Shown: piece after piece, positions 1-5,548 of the stretch
Layout of the letters: every line of letters starts with the position of its first letter
Numbering within the stretch: the stretch's first letter is position 1
From: Acidobacteriota bacterium
Lineage (GTDB): Bacteria > Acidobacteriota > UBA6911 > RPQK01 > JADFOI01
Assembly (NCBI GenBank): GCA_029942065.1
Contig: JAPYTY010000116.1
Location: 1 to 6,539, forward strand
DNA length: 6,539 bases
Direction of reading: 5' to 3'
Position numbers and translations under genes: made by a program
The notes under the pieces: generated by a model
The model's input: only the letters and a program-made list of their open reading frames with translations
Told to the model about the DNA's origin: nothing
Databases searched by the model: none

Positions 1-14
1 GGTCTCCGACCAGC

Positions 15-36
15 ACGTTCCACGTTCCACGTTTCC
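15..36. repeat. Tandem heptamer repeat acgttcc x3
   Basis: Two exact copies of acgttcc (15-21 and 22-28) are followed by a third copy with one extra T (acgtttcc, 29-36). The copy number is small and the unit is not a multiple of three. The array lies outside any gene and next to the palindrome cluster, so it may form part of the same intergenic element. Confidence 0.6.
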
Positions 37-47
37 GGTGTGTGGGA

Positions 48-137
48 GGCGCCGCAGTGCGCCGATTCCGGAGAGCCGCTCGCAGAGCGGCCGCTACAAT
101 TGCTCGCCATATCTCCGACCTCGCTCCAAAGGAGCGA
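48..137. repeat. Cluster of three compact palindromes
   Basis: Three hairpins lie within 90 nt. The first, 48-52 with 59-63 (ggcgc/gcgcc), has a 5-bp stem and a 6-nt loop. The second, 75-81 with 85-91 (gccgctc/gagcggc), has a perfect 7-bp stem and a 3-nt gca loop. The third, 121-127 with 131-137 (tcgctcc/ggagcga), has a perfect 7-bp stem and a 3-nt aaa loop. They begin 44 nt past the amidase stop in its direction of transcription. They could protect the 3' end of the amidase mRNA, stop transcription without a U-tract, or belong to a genome-wide palindromic repeat family. The window alone cannot separate these options. Confidence 0.5.
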
Positions 138-181
138 CAGGGTCAGGGGTCAGCCTTCTCCGGGCCTCCGCGGTTCCCCCC

Positions 182-1639
182 TCACAGCTGGGGTCGTCTC
201 TGATGCCAGTCCGTCTCGGCTTCGTAGGCGTGGGCCACTCGATAAATGATTTCTTCCTCGAAAGGCTTGGCCGCGATCTGCAGTCCCACCGGAAGTCCCG
301 CCGGCGAGGTGGAAAAACCCGCCGGTACGGCCATGGCCGGATATCCGCTGCAATTGAACATCTTGGCAAAGTCTTGCCGCACCCTGAACTGCAGGGGTTC
401 GCCCGCAGGAGCCGGCCTTCCCGGAGTGATGAATACATCGAAGGACCTGAAAAGCTGGCGCATTTCCTGGAGGAAAACCTTTTTCAATTTCTGGGCCCGC
501 AGATAGTGAACGGCTGGGATGAGCGCACCCACCTCGCCCTCGCTTCGAGGCCGGGCATTTTCCCCATAGCGGTCGGGATCACCCGCCAGATGATGCTCAT
601 GATAGGAGGCGGCCTCACAGATTCTAATCACCCTTTGACCCGAGTCCATGGCCTGAAGGGTGGAGGGCATCTCCACCTCCACCAGCTCGGCTCCCAACTT
701 CTGGTAAACCTCCAGGGCGTCTTGGTAGCCTCTGATGCAGTCGGCATGAAAATCGTCGACCAGGGAATCTGAAGGAATGCCAATGCGGATTCCCCTCACA
801 CCTCTCCCCAGTGCCTTTGTGTAGTCGGGTATGGAAACATCGACGGTGTAGTCATCCTGTGGATCGTAACCCGCCAGAACATTCAACATGAGGGCGTTGT
901 CTGCAACGGTCCGCGTCATCGGACCGATGTGGTCCAGCGACCAACTGATGGGAATCACGCCATAACGGCTCACCAGGCCAAAGGTGGCCTTCATTCCCAC
1001 CACATTGCACAGAGTAGCCGGATGGCGAATGGAGTTGGAGGTATCGCCTCCGGTGGCTGCTGCCAGCTCACCGGCGGCCAGGGCCACCGCAGAACCTCCA
1101 CTCGATCCTCCCGGGGTTCTGGAGAGATTCCAGGGATTGTGGGAAGGCGTGTCTCCACCCATGGAGAAGGCGGGGAGCCGGGTCTTCCCGACCAGGATGG
1201 CGCCGGCTTCCTTCATCCGGGCCACCACCGTGGCATCGTAGGTGGGAATAAAATCGGCCAGCAGCGGAGAGCCGGCGGTGCTCTTGATCCCCTTGGAATA
1301 GTGGGTATCCTTCACCCCAAAGGGAATCCCATGCAGGGGCCCTCGATACTGGCCCCGGGCGATCTCCTCCTGAGCGGTACGAGCCGCCTGGAGCGCCTCA
1401 TCCCGGGCCACGGTGACAAAAGCCAGAACCCTGGATTCCACTTGATCGATCCGGTCCAGGATGGCCTGGGTCAACTCCAGCGGGGAGAGTTGTCGGGTTC
1501 GGATGAGCTCGGCCGCTTCGGCGATGCTCAGGTAATTCAACTCGGATGCATTGGCCTGGGATGTGCTCTGGCTGATGGAAGACAGGGCTGCCGCCCCGGC
1601 AACCGATCCCTTTAAAAAGGTACGTCTGGAGACACTCAT
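182..1639 (-). CDS. Tat-exported amidase-signature hydrolase (GatA-like)
   Basis: A 485-residue amidase of the amidase signature family, which hydrolyses amide bonds with a Lys-cisSer-Ser triad. By alignment to the family motif the triad is K110 (in GIPFGVKDT), S179 (in TPGGSSGGS) and S203 (in DTSNSIR); the usual DTGGSIR is changed to DTSNSIR but the nucleophile is kept. The C-terminal part ends with the family's GLPVGLQ (448-454) and a VAHAYE..TDWH..RP tail. The N-terminus is a twin-arginine signal: SRRTFLK at 4-10, a small-residue hydrophobic stretch, and a likely AxA cleavage site after A31. The enzyme should therefore fold in the cytoplasm and be exported. The ATG at 1639 is supported by AAGGAG 7 nt upstream. 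It lies 17 nt after a GatC-like gene, so the two probably form a complex. The missing GatB and the signal peptide argue against tRNA amidotransferase. The substrate cannot be read from sequence; secondary amides or peptide amides are possible. Confidence 0.93.
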   Translation of the reverse strand: MSVSRRTFLKGSVAGAAALSSISQSTSQANASELNYLSIAEAAELIRTRQLSPLELTQAILDRIDQVESRVLAFVTVARDEALQAARTAQEEIARGQYRGPLHGIPFGVKDTHYSKGIKSTAGSPLLADFIPTYDATVVARMKEAGAILVGKTRLPAFSMGGDTPSHNPWNLSRTPGGSSGGSAVALAAGELAAATGGDTSNSIRHPATLCNVVGMKATFGLVSRYGVIPISWSLDHIGPMTRTVADNALMLNVLAGYDPQDDYTVDVSIPDYTKALGRGVRGIRIGIPSDSLVDDFHADCIRGYQDALEVYQKLGAELVEVEMPSTLQAMDSGQRVIRICEAASYHEHHLAGDPDRYGENARPRSEGEVGALIPAVHYLRAQKLKKVFLQEMRQLFRSFDVFITPGRPAPAGEPLQFRVRQDFAKMFNCSGYPAMAVPAGFSTSPAGLPVGLQIAAKPFEEEIIYRVAHAYEAETDWHQRRPQL

Positions 1640-1656
1640 CTGGTTACTCCTTACTT

Positions 1657-1863
1657 TTATGATTCCTTCTCGAGTCGGAAGGTGGGTACCGGTTCCGACT
1701 CCAACTTCAGATTCACTTCCGCCACCGCATCGATGGCATCGAGGTGTCTTTTCATGCTGGAGAGATCCGCCTCGATCCTTTCATTGCTGAGGTCCAGTCC
1801 GGCCAATTTGGCCGTCTGCTTCATGACCTCTTTGATCTCTTCATCCGTCATGTTTTTGTGCAT
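1657..1863 (-). CDS. GatC/AtzG-like small amidase subunit
   Basis: A 68-residue protein resembling the small helical subunit GatC of GatCAB, and the GatC-like AtzG proteins that stabilise the AtzE amidase. It begins with a helical TDEEIKEVMKQTAKLAGLDLS segment (6-26), where the LAxLxLS pattern is the usual GatC hallmark. An amphipathic helix (about 27-48) follows, then an acidic and proline-bearing tail (ESEPVPTFR, 55-63) that in GatC wraps around GatA. It has no signal peptide or membrane segment. The start at 1863 has CAGGAG 8 nt upstream; a second Met at residue 5 is less well placed. The gene immediately precedes a Tat-type amidase, which fits a heterodimer. Because the small subunit lacks its own signal, it would either ride along with the folded amidase through Tat or act as a cytoplasmic folding partner. 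Without the amidase next door I would be less sure of the family. Confidence 0.8.
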   Translation of the reverse strand: MHKNMTDEEIKEVMKQTAKLAGLDLSNERIEADLSSMKRHLDAIDAVAEVNLKLESEPVPTFRLEKES

Positions 1864-1879
1864 GGTCTGTTCTCCTGTT

Positions 1880-1918
1880 AAAAATAATCAACTGGGCAGA
1901 GCGCACTTCTGTGCGCCC
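1880..1918 (-). terminator. Terminator-like hairpin between dipeptidase and small subunit
   Basis: Read on the minus strand directly after the dipeptidase stop, a perfect 6-bp stem (GCGCAC at 1916-1911, GTGCGC at 1906-1901) encloses an AGAA loop. Two G residues (1918-1917) can pair with 1896-1895 across a bulge. A T-rich run, TTATTTTT (1887-1880), follows about 13 nt after the stem. That is farther than in an ideal intrinsic terminator, so termination is probably partial. It lies just before the small subunit's ribosome binding site. Confidence 0.4.
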
Positions 1919-1919
1919 T

Positions 1920-3179
1920 TCAATTCCCGGCGGTACTCACCACTTCGTCAAAGACTCGCAGCAGGTTCTCACCCATGATCTTGGCCACATCCTGGCGAGA
2001 GTAGCCTCGACCCAACAGGGCCTGGGCCACGTTCTGGTAATCCGCCGCGTTTTCAATCCCCCGCAAATTGACCGGATAACCTCCAAAATCGGTACTGATG
2101 GCTACATGATCCGCGCCTACCAGCCGGGCTATGTAGTCGATGTGATCAATGGCAACAGAGACCAGGGGCATGCTCTTGCGGCGCTCAATACTCATCCTTG
2201 CTCGGCCTGCATCCCCACCACTTTGCCGCTCCCGGATAAAATCGTAGATGGTCCCGGCTTCCCCTTGATAGACTAGCGGATCCAGTCCCACCAATGCCGA
2301 GCCTCGTATGCGGCCCCGGTGAAACTTGTCCTGATACTCCTGGTCAACGGCCATGGGCAAAAAGGGAACACAGATCACTCCATTCATATCCGCTATCTTG
2401 CGAATCATCTCATCGCTCCAGTTGGGGATGTTGGGAGAGGTCACCAGGGCGCGAACCGCTGAATGAGTGGTGGTGACCGGCTGGGTGCTGACGTTCATCA
2501 CATCCATGACGGTCTGCTCGGCGGTGTGTGAGAGATCGATCACGATCCCCAGCCGATTCATCTCCGCCACCAGTTCCCGGCCGTACTCGGTCAGCCCGTA
2601 TCCTTTGCCGCCGTTTTCACTGGAGTGCATGACATCGCCAATGCTGTTCCCCAGCAGGTGAACCAGATTCATCTCCCGCAATCCTAAACGGTGAAGCATG
2701 CGCAACACCCCCAGATCCCCCTCTAGGGCCAGGGCTCCCTCGATCGACAAAATAGCCGCGATCTTCCCTTGGCGGCGCAGCTCCCGGACTTCTGCGGCAT
2801 TGGTGGCCATGGCGATCCGATCGGGATAGCGGGCCAGCTCCCGATAGAAGTGGTCAAACTGTTTGAGAGTTTCCTTGACGGCCAGATGATTGGCTTCCAG
2901 AAACTCATCGATGGCGGTATTGACGAAGGCCGCACCCAGTGCTCCCTGCTCGGCCAGCGGGAGGGTAAATCGACCGTCCGAGTTGGCCTCACCCAGGGTT
3001 CCCCCCCGGGCATAGACCGACCAGACAGGATGCATGTGCCCGTCAAACACCCAGAAGGCGTCCTCACTGTCCTGGGCATGGACCAGCTCCGGAAAGGACT
3101 GGAGAAAGGTTGGAATCCGAGGTGCCAGGACAACCAGGATGCCCAACACGCTCAGCCAGGTCAAGATTTGTTTTTTCAT
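1920..3179 (-). CDS. Exported M19-family membrane dipeptidase
   Basis: A 419-residue zinc peptidase of the renal/membrane dipeptidase family (M19), which cleaves dipeptides and some related amides. The N-terminus is a Sec signal: MKK, a hydrophobic core (about 6-20), and a likely cleavage after VHA at residue 35. The metal-binding positions can be placed as H48 and H50 (DGHMHP), bridging E147 (SIEGA), H218 (DLSHT) and H239 (TTHSA). A late Asp (D364 in STDFGG) and the family end motif MGENLLRVF (402-410) are present. The first motif is HxH rather than the HxD of renal dipeptidase. The open frame extends 65 codons further upstream, but that part has no ribosome binding site and would hide the signal peptide. 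GGGAG 8 nt before the ATG at 3179 decides the start. It is the first gene of the leftward group and is divergent from the ABC operon. Its location is likely periplasmic or membrane-attached. Confidence 0.92.
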   Translation of the reverse strand: MKKQILTWLSVLGILVVLAPRIPTFLQSFPELVHAQDSEDAFWVFDGHMHPVWSVYARGGTLGEANSDGRFTLPLAEQGALGAAFVNTAIDEFLEANHLAVKETLKQFDHFYRELARYPDRIAMATNAAEVRELRRQGKIAAILSIEGALALEGDLGVLRMLHRLGLREMNLVHLLGNSIGDVMHSSENGGKGYGLTEYGRELVAEMNRLGIVIDLSHTAEQTVMDVMNVSTQPVTTTHSAVRALVTSPNIPNWSDEMIRKIADMNGVICVPFLPMAVDQEYQDKFHRGRIRGSALVGLDPLVYQGEAGTIYDFIRERQSGGDAGRARMSIERRKSMPLVSVAIDHIDYIARLVGADHVAISTDFGGYPVNLRGIENAADYQNVAQALLGRGYSRQDVAKIMGENLLRVFDEVVSTAGN

Positions 3180-3187
3180 GATGCAAA

Positions 3188-3192
3188 CTCCC
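3188..3192 (-). promoter_or_regulatory. Ribosome binding site fixing the dipeptidase start
   Basis: GGGAG on the minus strand sits 8 nt upstream of the ATG at 3179. It selects the start that leaves a clean Sec signal peptide over the longer in-frame start at 3374. Confidence 0.75.
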
Positions 3193-3225
3193 TTTGTTTG
3201 GGAAAATATGGTGTACGTTGCCTTT

Positions 3226-3254
3226 GAAATATCACTAATCCAGGCTTGGGTCAA
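3226..3254 (-). promoter_or_regulatory. Candidate sigma70 promoter for the dipeptidase group
   Basis: On the minus strand TTGACC (3254-3249) and TATTTC (3231-3226) are separated by 17 nt. A TGA directly before the -10 gives an extended -10 element. The -35 matches the consensus at five of six positions and the -10 at three of six. It would start transcription about 40 nt before the dipeptidase ATG. This is a reading by eye only. Confidence 0.4.
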
Positions 3255-3281
3255 CAGAAGGAGTGGCAAGGCCCGGGATGG

Positions 3282-3310
3282 TTGAATGAGTGCTTGGCCT
3301 ATGCTAGCAT
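3282..3310 (+). promoter_or_regulatory. Candidate sigma70 promoter for the ABC operon
   Basis: TTGAAT (3282-3287) and TAGCAT (3305-3310) are spaced by 17 nt, with TGC just before the -10 as an extended element. Each hexamer matches consensus at four of six positions. The predicted leader to the ATPase start is about 80 nt. It is arranged back to back with the dipeptidase promoter without overlap. Confidence 0.38.
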
Positions 3311-3386
3311 TCTCGGCAAGATTTCGATTGAGAAGGTCGTCAAACCGGGGCAGCAGAAAGCTAAGTTTAATCACATCCCGGCTCTC

Positions 3387-3394
3387 AGGAAGGA
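3387..3394 (+). promoter_or_regulatory. Ribosome binding site fixing the ATPase start
   Basis: AGGAAGGA precedes the ATG at 3399. Its first AGGA lies 8 nt away and its second 4 nt. It selects the 234-residue protein over a frame that extends 51 codons upstream through the intergenic region. Confidence 0.65.
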
Positions 3395-3398
3395 TGCT

Positions 3399-4103
3399 AT
3401 GTTGGAAGCCACTGACCTCTCCAAAGTTTACGACGGCGGTCCGCCTGCACTGGATTCCTTGAATCTCACCATTGAACCCGGCGAGATCTTCTGTCTCCTG
3501 GGTGCCAACGGGGCCGGCAAGACCACCACCATCAACCTGTTCCTGAACTTCATTGAACCCTCGGGCGGCACCGCCAAGGTCAAGGGCCTAGATGTGACCC
3601 AGGCGCCGCTTGAAACCAAGAAATATCTCGCCTACATACCGGAGCAGGTCATGCTCTATCGGAACCTCACGGGATTGGAAAATCTGGAGTATTTCAGTGC
3701 CCTGGCAGGACGACGTTATGAGCGCTCCGCTCTCCTTCCTTTTTTCGAACAGGTGGGTCTTACCACCGAGGAAGCACACAAGCGCATCTCCACCTACTCC
3801 AAAGGCATGCGCCAAAAGGTGGGAATCGCCATTGCCCTGGCCAAAAAGGCAGAGGCCCTGCTTCTGGATGAACCCACCTCAGGGCTGGACCCGAAGGCCT
3901 CCAATGAGTTCTCCGGGCTTCTGCGCAAAATGAGTTCCGAAGGAGTGGCGGTTTTCATGGCCACTCATGATCTGTTTCGAGCCAAGGAGACCGGAACCCG
4001 GGTGGGGATCATGAAACATGGACGGCTGGTTGACACCATGGACACCGAAGGTCTCCAGCACACCGATCTGGAACGAATCTACCTGGAGCATATGCATGAT
4101 TAA
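3399..4103 (+). CDS. ABC transporter ATP-binding protein (CcmA-like, ABC-2 exporter)
   Basis: A 234-residue nucleotide-binding subunit that powers an ABC-2 type exporter at the cytoplasmic face of the membrane. All hallmark elements are present in order: Walker A GANGAGKTT (35-43), Q-loop glutamine Q83 (in YIPEQ), signature YSKGMRQ (133-139), Walker B with DEPTSGLDP (157-165), and switch histidine H190 (in MATHD). The length is somewhat shorter than the roughly 300 residues of drug-type ATPases and matches the compact type that works with separate permeases. The two next genes encode the permeases, the first overlapping this stop by 8 nt, so translation is probably coupled. The extra N-terminal 51 codons available in frame are low-complexity intergenic sequence and were excluded. 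The substrate cannot be inferred from the ATPase. Confidence 0.95.
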   Translation: MLEATDLSKVYDGGPPALDSLNLTIEPGEIFCLLGANGAGKTTTINLFLNFIEPSGGTAKVKGLDVTQAPLETKKYLAYIPEQVMLYRNLTGLENLEYFSALAGRRYERSALLPFFEQVGLTTEEAHKRISTYSKGMRQKVGIAIALAKKAEALLLDEPTSGLDPKASNEFSGLLRKMSSEGVAVFMATHDLFRAKETGTRVGIMKHGRLVDTMDTEGLQHTDLERIYLEHMHD

Positions 4104-5517
4104 GACCATCGCATACAAAGAATTCCTGCAAATGGTGCGTGATGGCCGCGTCAAGTGGGCCGCGGGCATTGTCTTCTGTCTGTTGCTGGCATCACTGGTA
4201 GTGGGCTTGAGACACTATCAGGATCTGAGTGCCCAGCACGAACTGGCACAGAACAAGGTTCGGGAGCAATGGCTCAGCCAGCCCGAACAAAACCCTCATT
4301 CGGGCGCACATTACGGCACCTATGCCTTCAAGCCCAAAACCTTTCTGTCCTCTGTGGATACGGGGGTTGAACCCTACGTTGGGGCAGCGGTCTGGTTGGA
4401 GGCCCACAACCAGAACCAGTTCCAGGCCCGGCCCGCCGAGGACGCCACCGCCGTGGAACGCTTTGGCCAACTCACAGCGGCCGTGGTCCTGCAGATCTTG
4501 CTGCCGCTGCTCAGTATTCTGGTTTCCTTTTCCGTGTTTGCCGGCGAGAGGGAGGATGGGACCCTCCGGCAGCTGGTCAGCCTGGGAGTCAAACCAAGTC
4601 ATCTGGCTGCCGGCAAGGCACTCGGGGTGGCGGGGGCCCTTGCCATGGTGCTGGTTCCAGCAGTGGTGATGGGAGTGATCGCTTTGACTCTGTTGACCGA
4701 TCTGGCCGAGGCCAGGGCCGACCTGGGACGCATGCTCCTGATGGGAGCCTTCTATTTGCTCTACTTCGGTCTTTTTATCGGAGTTTCCCTGGCCGTTTCC
4801 GCCAGAGCTCGCTCTTCCCGTTTGGCCCTGGTGGCACTGCTGGGCTTCTGGATCTTCAACAGTCTGATTGCTCCGCGCGTGGTTTCCGATCTCTCTCGAG
4901 TTCTCTTCCCGGGTCCGTCTAATTTCCAGTTCGAATCGGATATCAAGCTGGCCCTTCAATATGGAGTAGACGGAAACACCACCTATCGCGAGGTCGAGAA
5001 AAAGCGACGAGCGGAAGTCATGGCCCAGTACGGTGTCGACAACGTCAGGGATTTACCGGTGAACTTTGCGGGAATCAGACTGCAGATGAATGAAGACTGG
5101 GGATATGAGGTCTTTGACAAGTTCTACGGGGATCTGTACCAGAACTTCAGGAGGCAGAATCGGGTCCAGCAGATCAGTGCTGTGGTCGCACCACTTCTGG
5201 CCATTCGCTCCCTGTCGATGGGACTGGCGGGGACCGATTACTATCTTCATCAGGACTTTGCCGAACGAGCGGAGATGCACCGGCGACTGGAGATCAAGAT
5301 CATCAATGACGACATCACCTTTAACGGGGCTGAAGCCGGCCGTGAATATGTGAATGGAATTGATGTCTGGGAGAAGGTCCCCCCCTTTGATTATCAAATG
5401 AAGCCGGTTTCCTGGATCTTGGGCAATCATCAGGTGAGCCTGCTGATGCTCCTGCTGTGGTTCGGATTCGCGGGAGTTCTCCTTTGCTGGGCCACCCGAA
5501 AGATCGAGGTGGTATAG
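4096..5517 (+). CDS. ABC-2 type permease, DUF3526-like (first subunit)
   Basis: A 473-residue inner-membrane permease. Predicted segments lie at about 21-38, 127-149, 172-200, 213-236, 242-261 and 447-465. A loop of roughly 90 residues follows the first segment and one of about 185 residues precedes the last. With the N-terminus inside, both large loops are extracytoplasmic. An EREDGTL element (151-157) follows segment two, as in many ABC-2 permeases. The second loop has the features I associate with DUF3526 proteins: MNEDWGYEVFDKFYG (331-345), an LSMGLAGTDYYLHQDFAE stretch (373-390), and a following charged helix. The ATG at 4096 lies inside the end of the ATPase gene, with GGAG 7 nt upstream. 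The longer in-frame start at 4018 would be deep inside the ATPase and is unlikely. It should pair with the next gene's product to form the membrane channel. The cargo is unknown. Confidence 0.88.
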   Translation: MIKTIAYKEFLQMVRDGRVKWAAGIVFCLLLASLVVGLRHYQDLSAQHELAQNKVREQWLSQPEQNPHSGAHYGTYAFKPKTFLSSVDTGVEPYVGAAVWLEAHNQNQFQARPAEDATAVERFGQLTAAVVLQILLPLLSILVSFSVFAGEREDGTLRQLVSLGVKPSHLAAGKALGVAGALAMVLVPAVVMGVIALTLLTDLAEARADLGRMLLMGAFYLLYFGLFIGVSLAVSARARSSRLALVALLGFWIFNSLIAPRVVSDLSRVLFPGPSNFQFESDIKLALQYGVDGNTTYREVEKKRRAEVMAQYGVDNVRDLPVNFAGIRLQMNEDWGYEVFDKFYGDLYQNFRRQNRVQQISAVVAPLLAIRSLSMGLAGTDYYLHQDFAERAEMHRRLEIKIINDDITFNGAEAGREYVNGIDVWEKVPPFDYQMKPVSWILGNHQVSLLMLLLWFGFAGVLLCWATRKIEVV

Positions 5518-5548
5518 CCCACACTCCTCACTGGGAGGCATACCTGAC

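Larger units (their letters stand above)
1..181. other. Noncoding region downstream of the amidase
   Basis: I see no credible gene here. Open frames crossing it on the plus strand are antisense to the amidase and lack ribosome binding sites. The stretch holds three back-to-back heptamers (15-36) and three short palindromes (48-63, 75-91, 121-137). The 9-mer tctccgacc also occurs twice, at 3-11 and 112-120. Such density of small repeats is typical of a dispersed intergenic element or of an extended 3' region after a gene. No T-run follows any of the hairpins on either strand, so a classical intrinsic terminator is not obvious. Confidence 0.6.

Noticed and set aside
38..772. Plus-strand open frame of 244 codons over the repeat block and the amidase 3' half
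   Set aside because: It is antisense to a gene with clear catalytic motifs, starts inside the palindrome block, has no convincing ribosome binding site, and its translation is low-complexity and rich in Arg, Ser and Gly.
929..1615. Plus-strand open frame of 228 codons opposite the amidase N-terminal half
   Set aside because: It is a codon-bias shadow of the amidase, with a Gly/His/Arg-rich translation that shows no domain.
182..1863. GatCAB tRNA amidotransferase genes gatC and gatA
   Set aside because: The amidase carries a Tat signal, the glycine pair of the nucleophile motif is replaced, and no gatB is present, so a role in tRNA charging is unlikely.
3180..3374. N-terminal extension of the dipeptidase by 65 codons
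   Set aside because: It would bury the Sec signal peptide, lacks a ribosome binding site, and covers the candidate promoters. The start at 3179 has GGGAG at good spacing.
3345..3381. Possible ccggg/cccgg hairpin in the leader of the ATPase gene, considered as a riboswitch or attenuator
   Set aside because: The stem is only 5 bp with a 27-nt loop, and no known riboswitch core is recognisable.
4192..4959. Minus-strand open frame of 255 codons opposite the first permease
   Set aside because: Its Gln/Gly/His-rich translation is what a hydrophobic membrane gene gives in antisense. No start signal or domain is seen.
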